From Phytophthora colocasiae (lineage: Eukaryota; Oomycota; Peronosporomycetes; Peronosporales; Peronosporaceae), in NCBI GenBank assembly GCA_018806915.1, contig JAGKQI010000096.1, forward strand, positions 682,001-746,000: 64,000 nucleotides of DNA, given 5' to 3'. The position numbers were made by a program, and so were the translations under genes. Below, piece by piece: positions 12,498 to 25,078 of this stretch (position 1 is the first letter of the stretch; each line of letters begins with the position of its first letter). A model generated the notes under the pieces. That model saw nothing but the letters and a program-made list of their open reading frames with translations, was not told the origin of the DNA and ran no database searches.

Positions 12498-15400
12498 TTA
12501 GAAATATCGGCGCAGGATGCGATGGCGCTGAGAAGAGACAGCAGCACCAATGATACATCCAACGATGACAGCTGCACCGAGCGCTGTCCAGTTTGTAGAG
12601 GATGTTTCGTGAACACTTGGCACGAGGATCTCTTCGCTGTCTTGACCTGAGGAAACTATCGTGGAATTGGAGAGCATGGACGCTGATCGCATCTCTCTGT
12701 CGAGGGTTTGTAGGAACTCTTTTGACACGAGCATCTTCTGCTTTAGGAATTGACGACAGTAGGTGCGTGGCTGCTGGAACAATCTGACACGAGAGTTTGA
12801 CAAGCGAAGCTAGCAGACCACAATTAGTTTTTCGGGCACCAGCATTTCAAAAAGACAGAAACGTACTCGAACAGCGATAGCATGAATAGCAGAGAGAATG
12901 TCCGATGAACTATCCTGTAAAGGAATATGTCAGTTAAGTTAGAGCCATGACACATGTGCCGATGGGGGGTTTAGTCCTCGTACCACGAAGTATTTGGCGC
13001 TGCTGGGCTTCTTCCCGACAGTACAAGTAACTACATGCTCTAGTTGCGGCTCGTTTTCAGCGAGCGTGTGAACAGCTGCAGCATAATTAGTTTGAATGTT
13101 GACCTGAGAGCTGGTAAGTTGTAGCAACACGTACCTTGAAACACTTTCTCATCCGAATCATCGTCACCGACGATGAAAGCGAATTCGGGCACATCTACGC
13201 GCTCTTTCAGAACCTTCAGGATCAATGAGATTGCCACAGCCTTGCTAACTCCGTACTGGTGCACTTCAACGTATCCTTTGGCGCGATTTATAATGGCTTC
13301 ACCTCTCTACTCAAATAAAACCAAATGTGAAATCTCTTCGAAACAACAGAATCACCTTAGGACGTACCTCGACAATTTTGCGGAGTTGAGCACATAGCTC
13401 CAGGGACTGGATCTCACCATACTCTTGGTCGCTGTTGCGATAGTCGTACAACAATGATGCTGCATTCTCGACTAGGAACGATCCATTTGTCCGTGCCGCG
13501 TATGCCTCCATCACATGTTTTACGTCATCTTTCCAGTCAAAGGATCGCTTGTCCTCTTCGCATACGCATTCCCAATGAGTCTGGCCCGCCATTCTTATGA
13601 ACAAACCATTTTCTGCTATCAAATTCAAGTTAGGAATTGAGTCAAACTGGTCTTCCAAGGCTCCTCGTTGAGTATTGCTAGTGACGAACACGATGTTGCA
13701 GGGATCAACACACAGAGTCCGGAGGCTAGCCCGAGTTTCGTCAGAAATTGGTTTCCGGACTTTACCATCAACGTATCTGGCGGCAGATCGTCCTGTGCAG
13801 TCGCCACCAGATTTGTCGCTTGAATCAACGTTTTCAGCAGATTGCTCAACACACCCAGGACGATGTGAGAAGCGTGCTCCCTCTTCATCCAAGATATGTG
13901 CAGTGGAACTCAAAGTCCCACCGTAGTCGAAAACGAATAGGCGGCGTGACGTACTTGCACACTTCTTCACCAATTCATCGACGTCCAGGCACACAAAACC
14001 TGACTCGAACCGCATCACACGAAAATCAAACCCAAAACCGACTTGCACCACTTCTCCAGTCGAGGCATCTTCCATCTTCTCTGTAACAGCTTCTACATCA
14101 GTTAAAAGCCGCTCACCCCATGGCGTTGAGTCAGATCTCCCCACGACAAACTTGTAGTTCATGTAAAATCTGTTGTGTTTTTCGTAGTAGCTCATCCCGC
14201 AAGCTTTCGCAAACGCACCAACCATATCGTCGGTTTTCCACGGGTTCACCGCTAAGCTGCCGCTCAAAATACGGCTGTAGGCACTAAATTCCGAGACGAT
14301 CATGATACCAAAGCTTCGATCCAATCCGCCAACATCAAGGGTCCCTCTTGGGCTACTCCAGCCTGTCCCAGCCGAATTCTTCGCTTTGCTTTGGATGTTG
14401 CGGTGCTGTGCGATCATGTACTCGAAAGGAAGAAGTGACAGTCCTCCGCGAACGCATGTATCGAGATAGATGTCACACATGCGCCACAGAATAACTCGCT
14501 CGGCGCACGTTGTTTTTCTCTTCTCCTCAAAGTACACAACAACACCCCCTGGCGGTGCATACCGGCGGTTAATCTCCTCCGTAAACTTTAGAACGTAATC
14601 GCGGGTGCGATGATAGTCATTGGGCCTAGAGTCGAGGGCGATACCAATCTGAACGAGAACAACAGAACTGCGCTTTTCAGGATGAGTCGCCAGGAATCTT
14701 TCAAAGGCGCGCAACTTCAATGGAATGGCTGTAAGGCCCTCCAAGCGATCCACAGATCCGATAACAATTCGACGTTGTTCCGAGTCTCTTCCTGCCATGA
14801 TGGCATTTTTGACGTGAGCTGCAAATTCCAACGCTGCTCCGTTCACTTCGGCTACATTCTGGTCCAGCATTTCGTGCAAATGCGTCACGTCCGGTTCCAC
14901 ATGGGAACAGGAAATGTGGATCTTACGTCCGTTGTATTCAATGACCAGCATACCATTCGGACAAGTCTTGTAGTCCAATCCTAGCAACCTCTTGCAACTC
15001 GTAAGGAAGTGCCTCGCATGCTCGAAGGTTAGAAATCCAATGTGATCAGCACATAGCATCGCGCGCAAGATCTCGGTGCGCATGGCAAGACACCGGAAAA
15101 TCTCACTTGACGGAAACGGCACGTGAAGATACATCGTCACCAATGCGGTACGCAGACGACGCAATAAGTACGACGGCAGCATCAAGAAGTGGAAATCATG
15201 AAGCCACACAAGATCTCCGTCATGGTAGCTCTCCACTACACGTCGTGCGACTGTCCTGTTAACACTGCAGTAGTCTGACCAGCACATGTCTTGTGCTGCT
15301 GGGTTCCAAGACACAGGATCACACCACGCGCTCTTGACGCCACTGCTATCTTCTTTCTGTCCTGGGAACCATTGTTTTGCTCTCTTGCCTTCCTTTTCTT

Positions 15401-15800
15401 CGCAGTCCAATTGCAACTCAGCTGAGTTGTAAACATCTACCACATTATGGAATACAGGCCAAAGCACGCCCTTGCAGAAACCCTGGAAGTAGCGATGTGC
15501 CACGGGAGGATCCAGAAACACTGGGACGCATCGTAGAGCCCGCAGTTGTTTCTCGAGTGCCACTTCCTCGCTCTTGGCCACAAATACCTCTGGACAACCG
15601 ATGAACAACGGCGAGTACTGATCCGCGTCCCTTACGAGCGTACGGTACAACATGGCAGTAGCTCCTGTGGCCCACGAGACGCTCCAGCCACTCGCGGATG
15701 ATTCATTTCGTTCGAACACGAGTGGCAACACATTCACCACGATAAGCACCGTCTTAGGGGGCACCAGGGCCACGGGCGAGCTCGCTCGAGGCATGACCAT
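12498..15800 (-). CDS. Trehalose-6-phosphate synthase/phosphatase fusion with C-terminal membrane tail
   Basis: The long exon (about 13366-15800) encodes a GT20 trehalose-6-phosphate synthase domain: VWLHDFHFLMLPSYLLR, LHVPFPSSEIFRCL, ADHIGFLTFEHARHF, NPWKTDD. It is followed by a trehalose-phosphatase (HAD) domain starting FVFDYGGTLSS. An intron at about 13307-13366 (GTACGT...TTGAGTAG) joins KIVE to RGEAIINRAKGYVEVHQYGVSK and then VGDDDSDEKVF, the HAD motif IV. At least two more introns lead to a last exon ending in a hydrophobic helix (ALGAAVIVGCIIGAAV) and a basic tail, suggesting tail anchoring. The frame stays open to 16130, but that overlaps the neighbouring gene; the ATG at 15800 starts just before the Rossmann strand. 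TPS makes trehalose-6-phosphate from UDP-glucose and glucose-6-phosphate; TPP removes the phosphate. HAD motif I reads DYGGT where DxDGT is expected, and the usual SGR motif is SNT, so phosphatase activity is doubtful. Confidence 0.85.
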
Positions 15801-15981
15801 CACTCTCACTTGTGCGCAAGACGGCAGGTTTCGAAATGAGACCACACTTGAAGTACAAAAAAAAGGAGTGCACCTCTTAAAGATCGTTGACTTGGTATTT
15901 GTATTGATAATGAATGCCATCCAAAGCTCAAACGGATACCTTGAAGAACCAAGCACCGTAGCTTTCTGGTCCACTGCTTGC

Positions 15982-17073
15982 CTACGTGCGTATGAAGATA
16001 AAGAGCGACTGTGTGTTGTTCCACGACACGTGTTGGTTGGGTAATTCCTGCAGCAATTGGAAGTGTGGAGAGCTTTGAAGAGCTGCTTTGTAGTCGAGGA
16101 CAACCGCTCCAGGCTGAAGCTCCACTTCAAGTTTATGTTGGATCTGCTGGTAGAGTTTTACATCCCAACACTGAGACGTGAGTAGAAGAATCGACGTCTC
16201 CTGTAGTGACACAGTGAGCATGTCAGCACAGAGGAAACTGCATGTTTCCTTGGGGATCTGCAGCTCCTGTCGAGTTTGCTCTGCAACGTTGTGCAGGAAT
16301 GGTAGGATTTCGACGCCTACAGAACGGAGCCCAAATGTCAGAGCAGCGAAGAGTACGAGCGATCCAGACGAAGAGCCAAAGACCGTCAACGTCTGCTTCT
16401 GACAGCATGAAATAGCGTCCAGCACGGGCTGTTGGGTGAAGAGGTTCAACCACGTCCGAAATGGAGTGCTACCGTAGGAAAAGTTCTCGGCGGAATAATC
16501 GCTACCATGTCTTGAAAACTCTTGTTGAGCCTTGAAAAGACCGCGATGAAACGCAAGTTCCTGCTCTTGCTGCCTCAGTCGCAAAACCAGCTCCTTTAGT
16601 CGCTCTTGGTCAGCACGGCAACGGTGGTGGTGCCTCGACAATATCTTGTTAACCTGTGACACTGCAGCAACCTCGTCTTGGATCTCCTCTACGCGCTCAT
16701 GTTGGATACTCTCGATCGTAGGGATCTTGCATCTAGTCCATACTTGCGTAGCAGTCAGCAAACCTTCAATACGGTTTAACTGCACTTGAATCAAAGTGTC
16801 TTGGTTCATTAATCCATCGTCGTTTTGAAGGAATGTAGCGTTAATTAATTGCCGGAATACTTGGAGGCATGAAAGGATTCTCGGTAGTAGCGCTTTCAAC
16901 TCTTTCTTGAATTCTGTACGTGATGGTTTACCCAAGTCGCTATGGACAATATGAGCAGCAGCTTGGAGCTTTGAACGAGACTGTCAATGGAACAGCGAAA
17001 GAAAAGTAAATCAATGTTGAGCTGTCATTACCTGCTTGAGAATACGGCCGCACTCTTCCCAGGTCACAGACAT
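15982..17073 (-). CDS. Methyltransferase-like protein with N-terminal helical domain
   Basis: Two exons: 17032-17073 (MSVTWEECGRILKQ) and 15982-16980, separated by a clean GT-AG intron of 51 bp. The first 170 residues are helical and coiled (RADQERLKELVLRLRQQEQEL). The C-terminal half has a Rossmann-like SAM-binding pattern: a strand and glycine-containing loop (LTVFGSSSGSLVLFAAL) followed by VGVEILPFLHNVAEQTRQEL, where the E after the second strand would hold SAM ribose. Later hydrophobic strands are TSILLLTSQCWD and AVVLDY. The pattern resembles class I methyltransferases, DOT1-like folds included, but the GxGxG loop is degenerate (GSSSGS) and I cannot name a substrate. The stop lies about 180 bp upstream of the TPS/TPP start on the same strand. 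Confidence 0.7.
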
Positions 17074-17148
17074 TTGATCTTGTTCTTACGCGACGGTTTG
17101 TCTAACAGACGCTGTCCACTACTATCCGGATATCTCTAGCTGATGCGA

Positions 17149-18335
17149 TCAAAGAAATACCACAATAGCAGTAACATTGTCACTACTACCACGTGTCAAA
17201 GCCTCATGGACTAACACTTGCGCAGCTTGAGAATGCTGGGCGACGGGTAAAGAGCCCACCATATCCACGGCCTCTTGGTCGCTAAGAACATCCCACACGC
17301 CGTCGCATCCCAGTATGAAGAAAGGATAGTCGGCCGCAGGATCTAACCTAGAGCAACGAAAGACATGAATTAAAAGCTATTAGACGATGAGAACAGTAGC
17401 TTACTAACCTGGTCGCGCTGGTGTGTGGTCGTCCAACAACGAACTGCTTGAGCTCCCGATCACCAAAGCTCCTGCATTCAATTCGCTCAGATCGCGATCT
17501 AACAAGAAAGCAATGACAGGATACTACCTGGAAACTGCAAGCACACCAGACACACGATCTTGAACGACAAACCCGCCGTGTTGAATGATACGCTCCATCT
17601 CATAGGGATCGCTAGCCTTGTGATCCTGTACATAGAGATTCAGTTTGGCAGCCTAGCGAAAACACGAAAGAGCTGTCTACCTCGGAGAGTCTTACTGCTC
17701 TCCCGTTGCAGTTGATCACAGCACGACTCCAGTACCAAAATCAACAGTTAACGTCATATCCTTCATCATCTTGTAATCGCTCGACATACCTATCGCCGAC
17801 ATTGGAGACGTACAGCATCTTGGTGCCCTTCTCCTCCAATAGCATTGCCACGACTGTCGTAGCACCGACTCTTCCTGATAATGATTGGCAGCATTCCATG
17901 TCTGAGATCAAAAAGCCGCTTCACATCAGCAAAAACTTCTGTCAGCAAGATCATTCAAGTTCTCCTCATTAACAATGGCTGATACCGTTCAAGACGCTGC
18001 TGCACATTACTTTCATCGTCCGTTAGTTGTAATTCTGTCGCAATGTTCTCGTGTAGCACGCGCTGCAGGTACGTCGACACGGAGCGTCCTCCATGCCCGT
18101 CATGGATAGCGAAGTAGCCGTTCTTGTCGTGTTGCAGGAATCCGTCTACGATCCGGATTGTGTCTTCCATTGTCTTTCGGTGCTCAGCATTCTAACCAGC
18201 ACATAGAGTAAGATAATGCAATCGCAGTCATTGAGCATAAGATTAAAGTGCTCGACTCACCATTTCTTCACAAATGCTCACGCATTGGCAGCAGCCAAAC
18301 ATCGTTGAGAGTGCCTCATTGTCCTGGGTCGACAT
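17149..18335 (-). CDS. PP2C-family protein serine/threonine phosphatase
   Basis: An intron-rich gene read by joining short exons. ATG at 18335 gives [25 protein letters not shown]. The next exon begins [18 protein letters not shown] and carries the PP2C metal-binding motif [12 protein letters not shown]. Later exons give [18 protein letters not shown] and YVSNVGDR, then [59 protein letters not shown], and the final [13 protein letters not shown] before TGA at 17149. The Asp residues that bind Mn/Mg in PP2C (DGH, CDG, SDN) are all present, so an active phosphatase is expected. The protein is short, essentially the catalytic domain alone. Because exons are small, exact splice sites in 17380-17960 are uncertain. 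Confidence 0.85.
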
Positions 18336-18429
18336 GGAGCTTATTGACACCGACTTCCGAGACTCCTCAACAGCATTGTGCCATGCTGTTTGTAAGTTCA
18401 ATATTTAACACACTCTAAAAGCTGAAGAC
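18336..18429. promoter_or_regulatory. 94-bp divergent intergenic region
   Basis: The PP2C start codon (minus strand) and the small membrane protein start codon (plus strand) are only 94 bp apart, so both promoters must lie here or within the 5' ends of the genes. No TATA-like element is evident. Confidence 0.5.
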
Positions 18430-18759
18430 ATGGGAGGTCCTCGTATCAGCATCGCCGCGGTGGCGCTGTCCGCCGCGACGGGCATGACGGTAGCCGCCGT
18501 GTCCATGATGGCGTACTTCCGTTTCCAGCACCCGCAGGAGTTTGCGGACGCCACCATCCGCATGACCCACCCGGAGCTCTCAGACGATTTCAACCGCAAG
18601 TGGGGCCTTTTCGGCACTGGCATTATTGACTCGGTACCGCCGAGCGTCAAGAACGTGTTCGACGTGCCCGACATGGCCGAGCGCTTCGAGTTGCAGAAGA
18701 AAAAGCGAGAGCAGCAGATTCGCCAGACACTCGACGATTTACGCCCCAAGGACAACTAA
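18430..18759 (+). CDS. Small single-pass membrane protein, unknown
   Basis: A 109-residue intron-free frame with GC-rich, highly biased codons, as in well-expressed genes. Residues 6-29 (SIAAVALSAATGMTVAAVSMMAYF) form one hydrophobic helix, followed by a short charged region, a central segment (LFGTGIIDSVPPSVKNVFDVPDM) and a basic coiled tail (ELQKKKREQQIRQTL). Its size and N-terminal anchor would fit a mitochondrial inner-membrane assembly or subunit protein, but I do not recognise the family and that placement is only a guess. The strong codon bias, resembling the neighbouring ribosomal protein gene, supports a real gene. Confidence 0.7.
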   Translation: MGGPRISIAAVALSAATGMTVAAVSMMAYFRFQHPQEFADATIRMTHPELSDDFNRKWGLFGTGIIDSVPPSVKNVFDVPDMAERFELQKKKREQQIRQTLDDLRPKDN

Positions 18760-19030
18760 CCTAGCGGTAGTAGTCAGAAAAACTTGCAGTCAACTGGTAA
18801 TCGGATCGTAGTTTTCTTCATTCTTGTGCTAACAATATGTTATAAAAACCATTAAGATCCAGAACTATGCAGGGTAACACAAAGCATAAACAAGAACGGA
18901 AGCAAAAAACGATATGACAGCAAATAGACTCCGAGTATCGGCAGCAAAGTCGCATGTATTCAACATGTTCTTGTGGCTATCGTCAGCCAAAATGCAGCGA
19001 GTCTCTGAGTACAGAGAGCTAGCGCTACAT

Positions 19031-19651
19031 TTACGAACGGTAGCGGCGCAGCGACAGAGTGTTGCGACGCTTCCAGTTCTGACGGAACGACGAACCGATG
19101 ATCTTGTTGGCGCGGTGGCCACGCTTGCGGAGGCCACGGCCCTGGCGACCGGCAGACGTGAGGCCACGCTGCTGGCGGCCCTTGTGCACGGCGTTGGCGA
19201 TCCAGTTGATGCGGGGGTCGCGACGGATAACCTTGTGCGAGTGGTCCACCATGATGATCTCGAAGTACTTGTACGTAGCGTCCTGGTTCACCCAGTACGA
19301 GTTGAGCACGCGCAGGTTCGTGAACTTGTTGCCAGCACGCTCCTCAGCCACCGAACGAAGGTTACGTTCGAACTTGAGCTCGTTGATACCGTGGTGCTTG
19401 GGCTTACCGTACACAATACCCTTCGAGTTCGGGCGCTTGCGGCCACCGCGACGCACGGCAACACGCACAATAACGTAGCCCTGCTTGGCCTTGTAGCCGA
19501 GACGGCGAGCCTTGTCCACACGGGTGGGGCCCGTCACGCGGTGGATGACCGGCAGCTGACGGTACTCCCAGGCGCGCACACGCAACAGGAAACGCAGCAC
19601 ATCCGACTGTTTGCGCTTCCACAGCTCCTCCAGGTACTTGTAGGCTCCCAT
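19031..19651 (-). CDS. RPL15: 60S ribosomal protein eL15
   Basis: A 206-residue intron-free frame beginning [21 protein letters not shown], the hallmark start of eL15, a structural protein of the large cytosolic ribosomal subunit. The family length (about 204) and all conserved blocks are present: [76 protein letters not shown] and the C-terminal [10 protein letters not shown]. Codon use is strongly biased to C/G third positions, as expected for high expression. The divergent hydratase gene starts 245 bp away. Confidence 0.98.
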   Translation of the reverse strand: MGAYKYLEELWKRKQSDVLRFLLRVRAWEYRQLPVIHRVTGPTRVDKARRLGYKAKQGYVIVRVAVRRGGRKRPNSKGIVYGKPKHHGINELKFERNLRSVAEERAGNKFTNLRVLNSYWVNQDATYKYFEIIMVDHSHKVIRRDPRINWIANAVHKGRQQRGLTSAGRQGRGLRKRGHRANKIIGSSFRQNWKRRNTLSLRRYRS

Positions 19652-19896
19652 TCTTCTGCGACTTTGCTAAAATGAAATGCCCCGACGGTCAAAGCAAATG
19701 AACGCGCTGCCTCCAGTCATTCAAAAGGTCCTATCTAGAAAAGTACTGTAAGTACAGCGAGACACAATACCAAGAGTTGGATAAAGTACGAATTAGGGTG
19801 CACCACACCACATCATCTCTGCTTGAAGTTGGCGAGATCTGTTGATGACAGCCGATGACCGACCACTTTCGCTCTTTGACGCTGAGGTGAAGGAAG

Positions 19897-20892
<996 letters not shown>

Positions 20893-21149
20893 GGCGTCCA
20901 CATCTTGAACAGGAAAGTAAGAATCTCAACTTTACCTAAGTTCGCAAGCTCTATTTACTTTCTCTTTTTATTCTCTTGTGGTTGCTACTGAAAATTGGGA
21001 CGTGCAGCGTCTGCATCTGCTCCCCTCATCGCTGCACTTGCTAATAACTGGACATTCTGGACAGCACGTTCATGACGTGTCGTTATCAATCGCAGAAACG
21101 CATTCATGGCCGACTGGAAAAGTGCTCACGACCAGTTTGCTGGTTAAAC

Positions 21150-21986
21150 TTAGTGCTTCTTGTACAAAAACTCATTGGACACCCAAGGCGCGCCAGAGCT
21201 GCCTGAGTTGACCACATCCAGCGTCTTGTTGCGGATTTCATCGGCTTTTGCGCGACTCACTCCGCGCAGCCAGATCTCATAGCGGTAATTGTTGCCGGAG
21301 TCCTTTCTGTCTTTCTTGTTGTTCTGTTAATGGCAGAAGTCAATCAGCAGTGTCAGGTTAGAATTTACCGGGTATCTGTGCTGAGGATACAAGCTCCATA
21401 CCTTGTGAATAACCCGAACTCCTGTCACCTCGTTGCCCGGATCAATGAGTTCTCCAATAGCACCTAGCACTAGCTTCTCCCAGAATTCGTCCAGCTCCTG
21501 AGCTCCCACCTCTAGTAGTTCCAACCCCATGAGCAGAGATTAATGAGTCATAGATGTCCAGAACACAGCACTTTGGTTGCTGTATAAAGCGCACCTTTTC
21601 GAATGGACCACTCGCCGCCGTTCTTGTTCTCGGGGTCTTCCCACTCAGGTACGATGCCCTCCTTGAATACAGCGAAGCCCTCCACAGTTCGGTCTGCAAA
21701 TTTCTTACGGGTGAAGCCGTCAAACAGCACCTGGCTGTAGTAATCCAATAGCAACATGCATACACTGTTAGACAACATTGAACCCTTAATAGTGCATGTT
21801 CCAGACGACATCAGGTTCCCACCTTGGTGACGGAATGTTGTTCCAGTAGCCCCAAAACTCCTCCACCGTGCTGAAGGTGCAGAGTTTGAACAGCTTGTCT
21901 CCGTACGACATGTTCTTCCCCTGCTCGCGCTGCTCCCAGATGGCCCAAGGCTCGTTGAGCTCGTGCTTCTCGTCCCCGGATGCCAT
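21150..21986 (-). CDS. Translation initiation factor eIF4E family protein
   Basis: Read as about four exons. ATG at 21986 gives MASGDEKHELNEPWAIWEQREQ (an upstream frame to 22046 is judged 5' UTR). This is followed by YGDKLFKLCTFSTVEEFWGYWNNIPSP, then FTRKKFADRTVEGFAVFKEGIVPEWEDPENKNGGEWSI, then ELDEFWEKLVLGAIGELID and VTGVRVIHK. The last exon holds the charged segment, ending NEFLYKKH at 21150. The cap-binding pair W-E in PEWEDPENKNGG and the spaced tryptophans are those of eIF4E, which binds the mRNA 5' cap. The N-terminal Trp context (WAIWEQ) differs from the most common eIF4E-1 form, so a divergent isoform or 4EHP-like class is possible. It shares a 143-bp divergent intergenic region with the next gene. 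Confidence 0.88.
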
Positions 21987-22129
21987 TGTACGTCGTATCC
22001 TGCTTTTGGCGGTGCTCTGCTCTACTGAGGGGGTCGATATCATCACCTCTGATTTTACATTTATCTGAAATTATTATGTTTAGAAGGATATTAAATGCGT
22101 TCTTTTACCGCATTTTTTGACCGGCAATC

Positions 22130-22787
22130 ATGGCTGCTGGACGTGTCAAGATGCTCTTCACGGACGCTCCTCCTGGTGCGCTCGAGTGAGTAAAGCCACT
22201 ACGTTCACATGTTCATATCGAGATCTACTTTGTCTTATAATCGTGATGCTTTGATATGACGCAACAGGGGTCTGCTGTCTCCAAAACGTAAGCTTTTCTA
22301 CGGACTCTTTGCCTTTGGCCCCGGCACACTACTAGGCTTGTACTTGTACTCGGTGAAGCGACGTATGGAGCGTGAGAATGAGGAAATCCGTCTGCAACAG
22401 GTAGAGAACGAGCTGAGTGTCATTCATGAGCGAGAGAACAAGGATATGGTTCTGGCTACTGCGATCCAGGAGATGCGCGATCGACTTCAACGACTGGAGG
22501 AGGAGGCTATTGCCAGTCGAGAAAAGACCGATAAGGTGGCTGCTGCTGCTGAAGAGAAGGCAGAGACTGCAAAGGTTGGACCGGTTCCGAGCGAGAACAA
22601 GATCGAAGCAGCGCTGGCTCTGCTCAAGTCTAAGGAACAACCTGAAGAGATGAAGAAGGAAGCTTCAACAAGCTGGCTCAATGCATCGTCGGACGGCACA
22701 AAGGGACGCCGAGATAAACGTCATCAGGAAATGCTGCAGCAAGACGTTGCAGCTTACATTGCCAAGCAAAAGGAACAGACTAAGTAA
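22130..22787 (+). CDS. Small TM/coiled-coil protein, unknown
   Basis: Two exons (22130 to about 22184, then about 22267-22787), with GTGAGT donor and CAACAG acceptor joining ALE to GLLSPKRK. The product is about 190 residues. One hydrophobic helix follows KRKLFYGLFAFGPGTLLGLYLYS, then a long charged coiled coil (RRMERENEEIRLQQVENELSVI and onward), an Ala/Glu-rich stretch, and a basic C-terminus ending AAYIAKQKEQTK. I do not recognise the family. A type II or N-anchored membrane protein with a soluble coil is the simplest reading. Confidence 0.75.
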
Positions 22788-22919
22788 TGCATGTGTACAC
22801 AGGGAAGTTTTGCAGATGAATGGAAGGGGCTTGAAAATAGTTCAAGAATGTACAGCTTGCTAGTAGCAAGTTGCTACTCCTCGCATGCTGTTGTTATATA
22901 AGCTGGATAACTTTTTGCC

Positions 22920-25078
22920 CTATTCGAGGCCGAAACCAAAGACCTCCATTTGAGACACCATCGTCAAGTACGTTTCCAGCTCCTCCATGTCGCGGTACAT
23001 GGGTAAGTCGAGTCTGTTGAAGCAGGTGTGTGCTTTCGGGAACAGGTCGGACTTCTCCTTGCCTCGTGGCACGAGTTGAATTGTGAACTGGTGGATGATA
23101 CCACTCGAGCTCATAAGACCACGGAACCCCTCCACGGGTACGCGACTGGTGCCAGTGACAAATTGCAGGAGCTTTGCTCGCTCCTCTGGTGCAAGTCCCT
23201 CAACTACAATCCAAAACCACTCCAATACTCCATTCTGCTCTTCTTCAGTGATTTTGGCCTTCTTGTTTTCATCCGGCTTGATATAGCGCACGTGAGTGTT
23301 CGACCGCCAGTCAGTCGTGTCGATAGTGGGAATGCCACAGAGAATGAGCTCAAGCTCCTGGTAATCGAACACCGAGAGCAAAGCCTTTGGCACCACATCG
23401 TAGATTCCCATGAGGAATTCCTGCAACTGGTCGGCAATGCTGTCAAGCATGCGGTGTTCAAGAATCAGTCGTAAGTACTCCTCCTTGTTTTCGTCAGTAA
23501 CGTCGATGTTGCGTCCGTTATCCTTAAGATCCACTTCAGTACCGTTTTCAAGCATCACACTGAACGTCAGGCAAAGAGCATCCGCGTTGTTGTTGCTACG
23601 AAGCCATTTGCAGTTCCGGTGTAGCTCTTCGTCGAGGAACTCGAGGTCGGAGAACGAGATCGGGATGCCCAACACGTGCTTGAGTAATGGCAAAGCCAGA
23701 TGCACATCAAGCACGAGGCCCTCAAAAAGCGCTTTGCCAATCAAAATGCCAGCAAGACGGAACAGCTTCAAATGATCGTCGTTCTTCTCACCAGAAAGTG
23801 GATCAATCCAGTAGCTCATGTCCTCACCCTTGGTCGGGATAAAGAGACCCATTTTCTCACTAAAAATCTGTTTGCAGACGATTCCAAACCATTCACGCAG
23901 TAAACCTCCCGCGTCAATGCCAGGTTCACCCTCGAACGTAATTTTTAGATACGCGTGAAGCGCATCAGGTGCAGCCTCAGCAAGCTGCAGCGACTGCTGA
24001 ATGATCCGCTCTCTTGTCACCGCTGCGTATAAGCAATTGATAGCACGAATTAGTTTAATGAAGAGCAAAACGACAACAATGCTGCAGACGTACTCAGCTT
24101 AGCAACGGCTTCAGTCACAGGAGTCGCAATACGGGACAACTGCACCAAGAACCACTGCTTCTTCATGCGGAACCCAAGAGCCATGACTCCCTACAGTCAA
24201 CCAAGTAATTAGTTTCACAAGAAGTAACACGTGAAAACTGAGGTGTTGCAATCACCGACCTCGAAGTCCAGTTGCTCCAGCCCATTGCGAATCTTGTCAA
24301 ACGATTCCATGTCAATGGACACTTCATCAGCCTTGGTCCATGTTAATCGTCCGGAAGCGTCATACATCGACACGAAACCCTGTGAGCGGAAGTTATGGTA
24401 ATCCGTGACGCGCTCCCCGTTCGGCCCAGCCAACGACGAAGCTTCTGATGATGGCAATACGGGTTGAACTGCATCCCCAGTCTGCACCTCAGGCACTGGA
24501 TTCACTACATCAGTGCTGTTCTGCCGGACCCAGTGGAATTTGCCGTCTGATAACTGTTTCCGTTGCCAAAGGCGTCGTCGAAATGCTCCCCGTTGTCGTT
24601 GCGACAGGTTTTTCCTGGCCGCCATCATATTCATTCGGCGCTTGAACAACGCGCGCTGTCGAGATCTCAAAGTCTCGATATCTTCCTCTTCTCCAGCACC
24701 ACCGGCCAAGTCAGCACCTATGATGCCTCGACTATTGTTGCGCAATAGCATACGGGAGCTCTTTCGACGTCCGAGCTCACCGGTCATGAGGAATCCGATG
24801 CTGGTACCACACATTAGGCAGCTCTTCCGCTTAGCGCTATTGGCCAAACCGCAGACGACGCATTGCCAGCCTTTGCCTTCGTCCTCAAGCTCCGTTTCTT
24901 CAAGCTGGTCGCGTCGCAGCAGTCCGTCCATGAGCTCCGATTGCGCATTGTTGTTCTTGCGATAGCAGCACATGTAGATGACGATGGCCACAGCCACGAC
25001 TGCAGCTACAGCCAGCACGATCCCGACCCATTTCACGGCCGACACGACGCTCTCGACGTCGCTGGACTTCGACGACAT
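22920..25078 (-). CDS. Membrane-anchored RanBP2-zinc-finger HECT E3 ubiquitin ligase
   Basis: Three exons: about 24240-25078, about 24093-24190, and 22920 to about 24030. ATG at 25078 (the preceding codon is GTG) opens a short Ser/Asp-rich segment and a strong TM helix (VGIVLAVAAVVAVAIVIYMCC). Next comes a RanBP2-type zinc finger, WQCVVCGLANSAKRKSCLMCG, which in other proteins binds ubiquitin or RNA. A basic linker and a WW-like segment (FVSMYDASGRLTWTKAD) lead into a complete HECT domain: N-lobe ITFEGEPGIDAGGLLREWF, FRLAGILIGKALFEGL, and C-lobe LMSSSG with the catalytic cysteine in HTCFNRLDLP, 34 residues from the end. The cysteine and terminal acidic/hydrophobic residues look intact, so an active ligase is expected. 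TM plus RanBP2 finger plus HECT is an unusual combination and suggests ubiquitination at an endomembrane. Confidence 0.88.

Noticed and set aside
15801..16130. N-terminal extension of the TPS/TPP frame up to 16130
   Set aside because: It would overlap the 3' end of the methyltransferase-like gene, and the extra residues show no targeting signal or conservation that I can see; the ATG at 15800 sits at the right place before the first strand.
18914..19675. Plus-strand frame of 253 codons over the eL15 gene
   Set aside because: It is antisense to an unmistakable ribosomal protein; its openness follows from the strong third-position GC bias.
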